A DNA stretch of 64,000 bases from Fulvia fulva (Eukaryota > Ascomycota > Dothideomycetes > Mycosphaerellales > Mycosphaerellaceae): contig NC_063014.1 in the NCBI RefSeq assembly GCF_020509005.1, positions 1,178,001-1,242,000 on the forward strand. Reading direction: 5' to 3'. The notes under the pieces were generated by a model. That model did no database searches. It was given only the letters and a program-made list of their open reading frames with translations, and had not been told where the DNA came from. Shown one piece after another: positions 54,278 to 64,000 of this stretch (positions are counted from its first letter, which is position 1; every line of letters starts with the position of its first letter). The position numbers and the translations under genes are program-made.

Positions 54278-55664
54278 ATGGACCCTTTGGCAGCCCTGCC
54301 GACAGAGCTAGCGCTGAAGATACTGGTAGGTGAATCTCCAGGACATGGCTCGTGAACTGGACATGATTTAATCACACCCCTTACGGTCGACCGCTCGTTC
54401 TTCCATATAAAGGGACGAGGCACATGCCCTACTAATCGCCGAATAGGAGTGCCTTTCCTTCAGATCAATCGTAGCAGCACAAAGGATCAGCAAGTCATGG
54501 CTAAATTTCGTCCGCTCCGAATCAAGTCTCTGGCACCACCTGGACCTCACAAGAGCCAGGCGCGACTTTCCAACCCAATTCACCGTAGACACTGCAATCC
54601 GTGTTGCCGCCAAGGAAATAACCGCCATCACTCTCTATGGCGATCGCATGCGTGACCAAGATGAGACATTTGAGAAAGTGGCACAGAGCTGTCCGCTGGA
54701 GAAAGTGGCTTTGATGCAGACTGGAGTCATCAACGAAGACCGACAACTTGCTCTAACGCTCCGCGATCTACGAGGTCCGTTACGCGAACTGCGTATGCAC
54801 GCTTTGAATTCCCACCCTGTTAAGCTCCGCTCTCTCTACATCGAACCGCATATCGACACTCTAGAGCTTCTCGACATCGACGGGTACCAGGTCATGAGCG
54901 ACCACTTCTTGACGAACTCCACGTTCCCGCGTTTGCACACTTTACGTGTTGCAGCGAAGGGCCAGCAAGGTTCAGGGGTTGTCGGTATTGGGAGCAAAGC
55001 ACATCGATATACTGTACTGCGGAGCTTGGAGATCAGCAATATAGACAAGAGACGGAACCCTTCTGCCTTCTCAGGATTCACGAACCTTACGCGGCTGGAT
55101 CTGCGACATCATGTCATTTCAATGCGAGCTCTGAAACTACCTCCTTCTCTCAAGACCTTGAGATTGGATGCACAGGTGTCGATCACGGCAGACGAATCCC
55201 AAGAAGGGGAGCTGAGGTTCGATCTACCGCATCTGGAGTGTTTGGAGCTCTCTCTCATAGGTATCACACTCAAGGATATCGACAAGTTCCTGTGTGCAGC
55301 GCCTGGTAGGGAGGGTGAAGCATCGTCCAAGGGGTCCAACTTGACAACTCTCCTCCTCTCGCACCTCGAAGAATCCAGTTGGGCCGACGTACCGGTGCCT
55401 TTCACGCATCCACGCTTGCAACGGCTTCGAAATTTGAGGATACACGATACAGTTAGTCTTGAAGATGCGAGACTGCAGATGGTGGTCGATCAGCTGAAGC
55501 ACCTTCAATGGCTAGACGTCTGTCGGTCGAGCATTACAGATGCCGGTGTCAGATATGTGGTCGAGCACAGTGGCGTGAAGATGCTGCACCTGCGTGGTTG
55601 CGAAAGCGTCGGCGACGAAATAGTGGAGTGGACGAGAGGTCAGGGTGTCAACGTAGGACGTTGA
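54278..55664 (+). CDS. F-box/leucine-rich-repeat protein (421 aa)
   Basis: Probable SCF receptor. Exon 1 (54,278-54,325) encodes MDPLAALPTELALKIL; a 121-bp intron is removed; exon 2 (54,447-55,664) continues ECLSFRSIVAAQRISKSWL, so the F-box is completed only after splicing. Residues about 90-410 contain irregular leucine-rich repeats (LERLTTL-type units such as LRSLEISNID, LTRLDLRHH, LKTLRLDAQVS, LECLELSLIG, LRNLRIHDTV, LQWLDVCRSSITDAGVRY). The final repeats, with DAGVRYVVEHSGVKMLHLRG, are like those of the Grr1/AMN1 class. Ends NVGR. Substrate unknown. Confidence 0.85.
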
Positions 55665-55922
55665 GTAAACAGTCAGGCATGACATTACCCCAGTACCTCT
55701 ACTAGCTGCTGCTACACTGCCTTCCTCGCTTATCCTACATCCTCTGCTTCGCCAAGCCCTGCTTTCCAACCAATGTCTCCCATCTAAGCCTTATGGACAA
55801 CACTCCGGCTTCAAAGTGCAGCAGTTGCAAACCGGGCCCTCTGATCCCCATCCCGCACACCACGCCCGAGCAAGTAAAGCAGCTCTCACGCTTAGTGATA
55901 TGCTCTTGAGTCTCCTCATCGG

Positions 55923-56102
55923 TTAGGCCACTAAGAGCGCGTGGACGGCGTCCAGTATGTCAGGCATGGCGAGGGCGTCATCATCGCGAGGAGCAGCCTT
56001 GATGGGGGAGGCTGCTGCGAAGAGGATGGTTATGAGGGTGAGTGCTGTCTGGGTGTTAGAGACTGGGTAGATGGGGAGGAAGGCGAAGGAGAGGACAGAC
56101 AT
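55923..56102 (-). CDS. Possible small membrane/secreted protein (59 aa)
   Basis: Short frame with N-terminal hydrophobic stretch (SVLSFAFLPIYPV; ALTLITILFAAASPIKA), shaped like a signal peptide with a cleavage-like ASPIKA followed by an acidic tail. The frame continues upstream in a Ser/Asn-rich stretch. No homologue recognised; could be chance. Confidence 0.3.
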   Translation of the reverse strand: MSVLSFAFLPIYPVSNTQTALTLITILFAAASPIKAAPRDDDALAMPDILDAVHALLVA

Positions 56103-57548
56103 TTCATGTCTGTGGTTCGGTGAGTGGTAGGTGGGGAGGAGGTGTGGTATTGGTGTTGATGTCTTGGATTTGGAGCTGCTGTTGCTGTTGTTGTTGCTGA
56201 TCATCTGTCTTCCTTCTAACGGATAAGAGGCATGCTCTTATACCTGTCGTTCGATCTGAACCTGTGTCTCCAATGCCTCGTGACATACAGGGTCTGTCCG
56301 CCGCGTAAGGCTATTATCCAGGCTGGAACAAGTGTTGTAGCAAATCAGAAGCCCGAGGCCCTGGCATGGGCACAAACATGATAACTAAGCGCGTACGCTG
56401 TACGATGTCATAGCGGAGGGTTGCTCGAGAGGGGATTGAAGCCTCGCGCCATAGTGCATGGGACTGTCCCGTGTCCTGTACAGTGTCTCATCGTGATATG
56501 CCTTCGATCGCGATTGTCAGGCGACTCATCCCCTGGGACGTTGCATTCAGCTCAGTGAACTTCACGTACTGCGAAGGAATATGGTATGTAGTGACCCATT
56601 TGTGGCTTCAAGCGCTGATACGTCAGCCGCTGTTATTGGTGTCACCACAAGCTGCCAGTGTTGTGTTCTTCGAAGTGTACACAGACCAGACTTGGCGACT
56701 GAGGTCAAGCTCATGAGTCGAGAACATGCGCAACTGCCGTCGTAGCTTGTGCCTCCGATTCACGCTGAACCAGGCCATGTTGCAGCTAGCATGAGGCGGT
56801 GACGCATCGCAAGGTCTGGTAACTTGTCTGGCTCTATCGTAGTGCCAACCATATGGCCCACTTCAGGCACTGGGCATTTGTGAGGTCTCCATGGCTAATG
56901 CCTTTGCCCTGTTAGCTTGTGCCTTACAAGCGTAGCGAGCTAGCGAAGAGAGGTGAAGGACTGGAACCCACGGCGTAACGATTTCTCTTCGTCACCTCAA
57001 CGACACTTAAATGGTGTCTTAGACGTCGTATAGCCAGCCCAGTCGTTCGTATGACCCATCGCGTGCACAGCACGGTTGAGCTCGCCGAAACTGTATTAAG
57101 TCTACCGAGACCGACACCGAGTGTCCTCCATGGCGGCTGGCAAGGTGTGCTGTACGATCTTCTTGTTCCCCAGCTCCGTCACCACTCCACTTGCTCATGG
57201 TTCCCCAGGAAGCTTGTCTCGTGACAAGCTTTGTCGCTAGTCTGGCACAGCAGCCTCGTGGCCAAGCAAGGTCCTCCATGATCATGGCCTGATCACCTTC
57301 TACGTGCACTAGAAGTAGAAGTAGTACGCGGCCGACCGAAGTGCTGCCACAGGGCTGCACGACTCGTAGAAGTTCGACAGCCTTGTCGGAGTGACGTATC
57401 GAACAATGATGCAGCGCGGAGCCCACTACCATAACATGGTCACCAAGGAAATTGCTCGCACAGTACAGTACAATGCATCTGCTTCGCCAGCATTCCTCCC
57501 AATGCACATAGTCATGCCCTCCAGTAATGATACATGACCAGGCCAGTA
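56103..57548. other. Long intergenic stretch without recognised gene
   Basis: About 1.4 kb. A 162-codon minus-strand frame (57,019-57,507) and an 81-codon plus frame (56,471-56,716) exist, but both translate to Cys/Trp-scattered sequence without domains. A 7-bp inverted pair (GGTGAAGG.. and complementary) near 56,950-57,000 can form a hairpin, but I see no RNA gene. Confidence 0.45.
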
Positions 57549-58058
57549 CTACCGCGCAAACACCGGCACCCTCGGTTCCGTGCCACTCAACTCGACCCTC
57601 GAAACAGCTCCCGAGTCAGCTACGCTCGGCGATAAGTGTTGATATTCATATTTTCCACTTTCGATGGCGCTGGGTGGTATCGCCTCATACCCTCGTGATG
57701 ATGTGTTCGAATGCTCGACTGCGCTGGACGGCACAGCCTCGTACCCGTTGCCACTTCCACTCCTCGCTGAGATCGAGGGACTAGTTACACCCTTGTAGCT
57801 GTGAAGTTTGTCCTTCAGCTCGTCCCGTTCCAGTCTGATGCGTTTCATTCGTCTTCGCATGATCTCAATAGCGATGAGAGCGCAGATGAGGAGGACGCCT
57901 AAGGTGATTCCTAGAGTGATGGCGACGTTGCGGATCGTTTCTTCTTTGATGCTGAAGTCCCATGTTGTGTCGTCTGTGATAGTTGTGCCGGTGGGTGTTG
58001 ATGTGGTGTGCGAGCTGGTGGCAGAGGAATATGTGCTGGTGGAGAATGTTGTCGACAT
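57549..58058 (-). CDS. Small single-pass membrane protein, Ser/Thr-rich ectodomain (169 aa)
   Basis: The N-terminal about 40 residues are almost all Ser/Thr (likely O-mannosylated), followed by one strong transmembrane helix (NVAITLGITLGVLLICALIA) and a basic stop-transfer stretch RRRMKRIRLER. The cytosolic tail of about 90 residues has two similar units, GNGYEAVPSSAVEHSN and SRGYEAIPPSAIESG, then EYQHLSPSVADS, a small internal repeat with tyrosines. No N-terminal signal peptide, so topology depends on the helix as a signal anchor. Resembles the architecture of fungal stress sensors or generic skeletal TM proteins; family not recognised. Confidence 0.6.
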   Translation of the reverse strand: MSTTFSTSTYSSATSSHTTSTPTGTTITDDTTWDFSIKEETIRNVAITLGITLGVLLICALIAIEIMRRRMKRIRLERDELKDKLHSYKGVTSPSISARSGSGNGYEAVPSSAVEHSNTSSRGYEAIPPSAIESGKYEYQHLSPSVADSGAVSRVELSGTEPRVPVFAR

Positions 58059-58809
58059 GACGGGTCCTCAAACGTATTCGTTCGGATCTTCTGGTAGTCC
58101 TGTTCAATGTACTCTATACCGTCGAATGAACGAGAGAATGGAAGAAAGGCAAGTCGCAAAGAGAAGGAAAAGTAGCCATCCATCCTCAAGAAGTCGTCGC
58201 CCAGAAAGATCGACACCGGTATGCGGCTGGAAAGAAAAGGTCGCGACCCGACGCTTGCGACCTGTGGCTTTGACAGCAGGGCCGGTGTTTCGTGTGACCT
58301 GTTTCAGCAGAATATAGATCGGGCGCGTGGGATGCGAAAGGTACAACGGGTCACGCGCGTGTACCTGAGGTATTGACTGGCGCTTCGAGACTCTTGGCAG
58401 CATTTTTAGCCGCCTGTCGTGTAACATCCCTGTGCGGCGCAGTAAGGAGGATGCAGGCTACGCAGGCTACAGCCGCTACGCAGGCTACGCAGCCTCAGCG
58501 GCAACGTCATTGCCGATGTGTTGCGCGACCACCGTGTCGTTGTCGCCCTTCGATGTTGGGAGGATCATATGATTTGCGGCCGCGGGGCGAAGTTCCAGCT
58601 GCTGCGAATGTGTCTATAGCATCGAAGCTTGAGCGCCGTACCTATCGATGTTCTGCTCCTAGTGTTCCTGTTCTCACCAATGTACACATGACTTACGGTA
58701 TCTATCGTCTCCCTCCCCATGCTGACGCTATCATACATACTGGCGTGACCGGTGCGACGCTCTTTTGAAGCATCTTCTTCTTCGGGATGACCATCCTTTC
58801 GACATCCTT
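58059..58809. other. Intergenic with a short GCAGGCTAC tandem repeat
   Basis: Near 58,453-58,495 the unit GCAGGCTAC occurs four times with small variations. Otherwise no gene is seen; a 131-codon frame over the repeat has no domain. Confidence 0.5.
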
Positions 58810-59723
58810 CTATCCCTGCTTCTTCGCTGCCTCAATATGCCAACTCATAATCTTCTCAAAAATGCCCTTCCCGCCCTTCTCAATAACATCTCCATGACAC
58901 GGCACAATCCTGTCAAAATCCCACCCAGCAATCCTCGCCATGCTCGCATTCATCGCTTCCTTATCCTCAGCCAGCGCATACCACAAAGACCTCTTCTGCC
59001 AAATCGCCTCGCCCTTCGTGTTCTGCAGTCCGTTGAAGATGTTTGTCAAGATCCCGCTGGTAGGTGATACGCCGGACTTGCTGAACTGCTCCGTAGCGGG
59101 GAGGTTGAAGAGAAGGTCGGCTTCGATCAGGGTTTTGGAGGGACGGTGGTTGAAGACGAGCTCTTTGTTGCCGTGGGCGTGAACGTACTCGCAGTCGAAC
59201 TCGGCGTCGAATTCGGGCGAGATGGAAATGGGGGTGTTGGGCTTGGTGAGGTGGGTGAAGGGGATCTTGAAGTAGGATTGTTTGTCGCGCAAGGATGGAA
59301 GTGTCTCTGGACCTATGAGGAGGGCTTCCGGGTATGCCTAGCAATGAACTTGTCAGCGACCTTGATGGTTGTGTTGATAGGAAGATTAAGTTTCGATGCT
59401 GATCTCGTTCCCATGACTCGTTCTTTTGGACTTACCTTGTGCCAGCTCTCGAGGAAGATGTGGTGTTCTTGGTCTGGAGCGACGATGTACTTGAGCTGAC
59501 CCAGTGTTTCTGTCTCCTTCTTGACGCTCTCGGTCAAGACGACTGGCGAGAAGACGGCGACTGATCCGCTCTGAAGACGAACGAGCGTGCCTCTACCGCC
59601 GATCTTGATTCTGCCAAAGCGGAGGAAGGGTGTGCTCAAGGTAACGACATCTGGAGTCACTCGCCGTATCACCATCACCTTCTCCGGATCGCTGGGTATC
59701 AGTTTGCTTGCGCCTGAGGCCAT
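58810..59723 (-). CDS. DUF4336 protein (MBL-like fold), 271 aa
   Basis: Exons 59,436-59,723 and 58,810-59,337 (98-bp intron) give 271 aa. The sequence pattern matches the DUF4336 group found in fungi and plants: VTLSTPFLRFGRIKIGGRGT at residues about 29-48, LKYIVAPDQEHHIFLESWHK just before the splice, AYPEALLIGP after it, ADLLFNLPATEQ, and near the end DRIVPCHGDVIEKGG. The overall shape is a degenerate metallo-beta-lactamase fold in which the HxHxDH motif is replaced (DQEHH) and a later His (CHGD) is kept. Biochemical role unknown. Confidence 0.8.
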
Positions 59724-60280
59724 TGTTTTTGATCTGGCGGTGATTCAGTGGTAGGAGAGGTACATGTAGTTTTGCGGGTTGAGTTGGTGTGAGAAGAGGA
59801 AGGTATACTTATGGTCGGCAAGCAAACGAAAACGAGCTTGATTCCTCACGTCTCACGCAATATCTTTCAGATTCTTTCTGGCTTACCACACTGCTGCGCC
59901 AAAAGCTGCCACTCGGATCGAGACGTCACCGTCGTGACGTGCATAATCGTCCACGAGGTCTGCCAGATCGGATGCGACGGCAGGAATTAACTCCTACTTG
60001 GTTTTTCCGACTTCCGCAACATCGCGCCCTACGGACTTGTGTTTCTTGCGTATAGCGTCTTCGTACCGCCGAGTTATATTACGTGTGCGTAACTAGGGAG
60101 AGTAACTAGGGCTTAGGCTCCTAGCTCATACCTATTCTGCTATACTAAAGATAGCTATACGTAGGAGGCCGAACTAATTTGTCTCTAGCTACTTGACCTT
60201 CCTATCTATTATTATATTAATAGTATATAAGTTAGCCGCCATTTGCTTTAATTATAGCCTAATAGCGTACTAGTATACTA
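59724..60280. other. Transition from normal intergenic to RIP-mutated sequence
   Basis: Ordinary composition to about 60,060, then the CpA/TpG-poor, TA-rich texture begins. The RIP-mutated part 60,070-60,280 does not match anything I can see elsewhere in the window. Confidence 0.45.
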
Positions 60281-60705
60281 CTAAAAATATTAAAGAGAGG
60301 TAGAGACCTACCTTAAATACGAGTAAAGGCGCCGCCGGGTAACAATAATATTCTAGGTTAACGCTAGGGCTAATACTACTAACTTGTCGTATATACGTAT
60401 ATATATAGTATTACTTAAAGTTGTTATTTGGCTCGGGGAAATATCTACTCTATAGCGTAAAGCTCTAGCTACTTATAGCGCTACGCTATTTAAGTTTTAG
60501 CTAATTAAAAGTATCGCTATCTATATTACTAAGGCGGAGATATAGTACGAGCGTAATCTATTAATATTTACCGACCGCAATATAATTAGTATTTAAATAT
60601 ATATAATTATCGCTCGGTAGCCTCTATACTTACCCGCCTATTATAGCTCTCTATAAGCTCCGGGACGATAGTAAGTTTATTTTAGGTACCTTTACTTAAT
60701 AAATA
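60281..60705 (+). repeat. Uninterrupted, RIP-mutated copy of repeat AB
   Basis: The left about 120 bp equal the reverse complement of flank A (49,494-49,615); the right about 300 bp equal flank B (27,116-27,420). The junction (about 60,400-60,406) is a TATATA tract, exactly where the Fot1-like elements sit in the other copies. Changes relative to A and B are C-to-T or G-to-A. Confidence 0.75.
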
Positions 60706-60968
60706 ATAGACTTTACTACCGAGCGGGCTATACTACCAAGCGGGCCACTTTTACTAAGAACTATACCACTTCTATAGATATAGCTATACGACTACTATTA
60801 TAGCGTATATTATCTTTAAACGAGGCTTAACTAACCTTAGCTATCTAGGCTATAAAACGCGACGCGACAATTACGAATCGACTTACTATAAAGGTATACG
60901 ACGCGTCTCGAACTATACTAGGGTATCGATTGAATAGATAACCTCCTTAGGGTGCCTACGAGCCTAAT
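60706..60968 (-). repeat. Host repeat H (right copy)
   Basis: Reverse complement of 26,927-26,985 joined to 20,448-20,640. It lacks the about 6.3 kb (gypsy1 plus about 210 bp) present in the left copy, and lacks the about 260 bp between H and the gypsy2 LTR seen at left. Confidence 0.6.
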
Positions 60969-61166
60969 TGTTACGGGCGAGAGTACTATAATAGGGTCGG
61001 GTAAAGATATATATAGTTACACGAGCTATCTTAGAGAGCGCGAGAAGCGCGAGAAGATAAAGTCGCGCGAATCGAGCTAGCGAGTACTAGCGGCCGCTAG
61101 CGCGCGGGCGTACGGCCGACGATACTATATTACGAGGTGGTTCGTAAAAAGGGCTATCTCGTAATA
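60969..61166 (-). repeat. gypsy2 3' LTR (198 bp)
   Basis: Same length as 19,987-20,184 and ends in GTAACA (un-mutated CA), matching an ancestral TGTTAC..GTAACA LTR. Confidence 0.85.
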
Positions 61167-62679
61167 GTACCCCCCCTCCTCGAATAAGGAGCTCCTACGA
61201 CGTTTCTACGTTTAATACTCGGAGCGTATAGAGGGCTATCGCTAGTACTAATACCGGTACTAGTTTCGAGAGCTTTATCGAGGAAGCTATAGTTATACCG
61301 TATTTATATATACGGTCCGAGGATTAGCGCTAGCCCGTATTAAGTTACCGGCTAATCGAGTCCGTCGAAGGTAGGCTTAGGTTTATCTAGGTATCGCTAG
61401 TAGAACGCGATTACGAGTTCTTTATATCTAGGTAGTACGGCTAACTACTTAGCCTAGCTCCGCGTACGATCCTTCTAAATAACTATATACTATATATAGT
61501 TATACCTAATCTTAGAATCTACTAGATCCTCTACTTTATGTTCCTCCGATACCTAGCCTTCGCGTTCGAAAATTACGGGCGCTAGTAGTAGTTTACGTTA
61601 TCTAGGTATCTTTTCGGTTACTACGCGGCGTAACTTACTCGTATAGAACACGTTATAGATTTATATTCTATCGCTAAGTTTAAGTTTATACGAGCGTCTA
61701 CCTACGGCCCTAACGACTCGAAACGGTCTAAGGAACTTATAATCGAGTTTCTTACTTAGGCGTATAGTCTTAATGTTACGGGTATCTAGTAGAACTATAT
61801 CGTTAGGCTAGTAGGTAGGCGCTAGCGCTCGCCGAGTGTTTACGGCTTCGGCCGTTCGTACTTACGTAAAAGTATATACGTCGCGTAGCTCGTCTAGACG
61901 GTCGCGGCGTATAGACTCGAGTACCCGCCGTATTTATGCTTAAGTATCTTATATATTATTAACTAACGCGTTAGCGGCCTTAACGTTAGGTACTTCCCGA
62001 GCTATAACTTATAGTTTAGCTAGGCTACTTAACTCTATCCGCGGGTAGCGGCTAGAGTCGGCGAAGAATAGAGTTATTCCGGTACTTATAGACTCGTAAT
62101 TATTAAGGGCGATCTCGGCGTCGGGTAGTAACTCGACCTAGTTATCTTGTTAATAGTTAGTATAGGCGCGGATATACTATTCGGGTACTTAGTTTATACG
62201 TTCTAATTGCCTATCCGTTTCTAGATAGAAGGCTATAGAAAGATTTTAGTAGATACTAAGCCTTACGTAGAGTCTACGGAAGAGCGTACTAACAAATTAC
62301 GTACCTCTATCGCTTACGACTACCTCCGGTAGGCCGTATCCGGGGAATATATACTTATAGAATAAGGTAGCGGCGTACTTAGCGTTTAAGTTATTAGTAG
62401 GGAGTAGCCGTACGCGTTTAGTTAGTATATCGGTAACTATTATAATATATTTATAGATTAGTCTAGTATTAGGATCTTTACTAGCGGGTAGGTCGATAAT
62501 AAAGTCTACGGTAATATACTTCTATTCGTAACCGGGCGTATAGTATAGGAATAGGGTGCCCTACTTTATTAGTCTTAATAGAGTCGAGCGCCTATATATT
62601 AGGTAGTATCGTACGTATCTTACGACGTTACTTACTATACTAGGCTAGAAGAGGTTTTGCCTCTATAGTAGATTAAAAG
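60969..62679 (-). mobile_element. gypsy2 (Ty3/gypsy), reverse orientation, interrupted by gypsy3
   Basis: Runs right to left. The 3' LTR is 60,969-61,166; a purine tract precedes it. Coding remnants cover the integrase: zinc-binding/linker region with VRYVRYYLIYRRSTLLRL near 62,600, core with TVDFIIDLPASKD (near 62,510), VVVSDRGTQFVS (near 62,320) and FYLETDRQLERINQ (near 62,220), then the C-terminal part. Stops are TAG/TAA at Gln/Trp positions. Sequence is lost abruptly at 62,679 where gypsy3 begins; RT and gag would lie beyond the window or be displaced. Confidence 0.8.
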
Positions 62680-64000
62680 TGTTACGGGCCTAGGCGGACG
62701 TTTAGTAAATAGTAGTCGGTTACGTAACTCGGTACGAGCCGGCCCGTATACCTCGGCTTATATATTAACTTTCCGTACCTCGTACTCCTCTTAGATAGCC
62801 TATCTAACAACTTTGTTATTTACCCTATATTAAGAACGGCTCCCTTATACTTTATTAGACCTCCTTTACTAACTATAGAATACGTACTACGAAGGACCTA
62901 TAAAGTAATAGGTCAAAGATATAGAAACTACGCTTATCGCGAGTTTTCTATACTAACCGCGCGATAAACGCGATAGGTCTAAGTTAATAAGAACAATCGT
63001 ACCTTTATTAATAAGATGCTAGCTAAGAGTATAGGCGGTAGGTACTCCCTACTTACTAGTCGCCCTAAGATCCGCCGCGAGTCGCTTATATTTAATAGTA
63101 GCTAGACTTAAGGTTACTAAGCCTAACCCTAATAGCTAACTAACGAGTAAATATAGTAGCGTATTAAGCAACTAATATAACTAGTTACCGAACCGCCTAA
63201 GACAATTAACCTCTCCGACTATATCCGGAACGACGAAATAAAAGATTATACGACTAGATAGGATGTCGAGTTTAATTATAACGATAATATAGTAATAGAT
63301 AAAGGAGAAGGAGAACAATAGGTAGCTAAGACTTTCCGCTATAATCTAGAGGAGCTAAAGAACCTAGATATAACCGAGTTCTAAGCCCTTATAGCTAGTA
63401 TACCTAAAGTACTATCTACGATCTATTACCTACTTCGACGCGCCTAAGCCGACGACTATAATATAACCGAGTTATTAAAGATATTCGGCTAGGCGTATAA
63501 CAAGCTTTAGGATAAGAGAGTAGTAGTTAGGACAGCCTAGGATAAGCTAAAGTAGGATAAGGCCGAGTTTAAGTAGAAGAAGTTAGATATATAGATATTA
63601 TAGTAGAAGGTAGATAAGTAGATTAAGTATCTTACGAATAAGGTCGATAAGTATAAGAGGAACGAGCCGGATATCGCTAAAGTAAAGGACGATCTAAAGG
63701 TAATTATAGCCGATCGCAATAATATCTAGAAGAGCTTAGATAACACGACTAAGGAACGCGACACCGCCGTAAAGGATCGCGACTAGCTAATAGTAGCCCG
63801 TGATCTACTCTAATAGTAGGTCGACGATTTTAAGAAACTGCCGCCTACGCCGGATATAGCTAAGAACCGCAAATATATACTTAACGCTATGTCGTAGATT
63901 TAAGACAAGAACGTAGAGCTCTCTTAACTTAACGCCTAGATCGTAGAGTATATTAATCGTGTCTAGGACCTCGAGAACTAATAGAGCGACGTTAATAATA
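62680..64000 (+). mobile_element. gypsy3: third LTR retrotransposon, 5' part only
   Basis: Starts with TGTTACGGGCCTAGG at 62,680, an LTR-like terminus, inside the gypsy2 integrase region. The LTR must end somewhere before the coding region at about 63,140, but its partner lies outside the window, so its length is not determined. Plus-strand gag-like coding follows. Confidence 0.6.
63140..64000 (+). pseudogene. gypsy3 gag-like coiled-coil protein, partial and RIP-damaged
   Basis: In one plus-strand frame, ignoring TAG stops at Gln/Trp codons, the translation is a long Lys/Glu/Asp/Leu heptad-like sequence (PKTINLSDYIRND early; KVDKYKRNEPDIAKVKDDL; TTKERDTAVKDRD; KLPPTPDIAKNRKYILNAMS), as in the coiled-coil gag N-termini of some fungal gypsy elements. 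Cut by the window end. A real non-retroelement coiled-coil gene is an alternative, but the RIP signature argues for a repeat. Confidence 0.55.

Noticed and set aside
56940..57000. Hairpin with 7-bp stem and T-loop-like GGTTCCAGTCC on the minus strand
   Set aside because: Only about 50 nt between the paired ends, too short for a tRNA; no anticodon arm.
57019..57507. 162-codon minus-strand frame
   Set aside because: No domain, no conserved pattern, scattered Cys/Trp; coding not supported.
1..64000. CRISPR arrays, bacterial operons, riboswitches
   Set aside because: The intron-rich fungal gene structure makes these inapplicable, and no regularly spaced repeats were seen.

Overview
The window comes from a filamentous ascomycete fungus. 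The evidence is many short spliceable introns (about 42-200 bp, GT..AG), typical fungal families (Zn2Cys6 regulators, Pal1, Ufe1-type SNARE, DAS-like transketolase, F-box proteins), and two blocks of transposons destroyed by repeat-induced point mutation (RIP). A Dothideomycete is plausible, but nothing in the sequence fixes the genus. In the transposon blocks CpA and TpG are nearly absent while CpG, CpC and CpT stay common, so former Gln and Trp codons read TAG or TAA almost everywhere.

Layout: (1) 1-3.8 kb carries a small four-exon Zn2Cys6 regulator and an ER syntaxin (Ufe1-like). (2) 3,877-27,113 is a 23-kb nest bounded by the terminal inverted repeats and TA target duplication of one Fot1/pogo-like DNA transposon. 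It holds a decayed DDE transposase, three Tad1-like LINEs, the 3' part of one Ty3/gypsy element (gypsy2) and one full-length 6.1-kb Ty3/gypsy element (gypsy1, 415-bp LTRs, 5-bp target duplication). (3) 27.7-48.9 kb is a normal gene block: Zn2Cys6 regulator, two small unknown genes, two-Cys-pair metallo-beta-lactamase, dUTPase, methylmalonate-semialdehyde dehydrogenase, a large disordered protein, an SDR, methylthioribulose-1-phosphate dehydratase, F-box protein, Usb1, Pal1 and an MFS exporter. (4) 49,005-49,491 is a 487-bp internally deleted copy of the same Fot1-like family in opposite orientation. (5) 49.8-59.7 kb holds a dihydroxyacetone-synthase-like transketolase divergent from an SDR, an F-box/LRR protein, a small membrane protein and a DUF4336 protein. 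(6) 60.1-64.0 kb is a second RIP block: a repeat copy (AB), a second copy of host repeat H, an inverted gypsy2 copy, and a third gypsy element that runs off the window.

Most notable: the outer flanks of the two Fot1-like elements are swapped. The right flank of the large element (B) and the right flank of the small one (A, reverse strand) are the two halves of one repeat that exists uninterrupted, but RIP-mutated, at about 60,281-60,705. The remaining two flanks (X and Y) likewise make one imperfect palindrome when joined. The simplest reading is that the 21.9-kb gene block between the elements was inverted by recombination between two oppositely oriented Fot1-like copies.

Many genes are housekeeping: nucleotide hygiene (dUTPase), valine catabolism (MMSDH), methionine salvage (Mde1), U6 snRNA maturation (Usb1), polarity (Pal1) and ER fusion (Ufe1). 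The divergent DAS-like transketolase/SDR pair is the only arrangement suggesting a small metabolic module. Splice sites were placed by reading frame and family conservation only; no transcript evidence was available.
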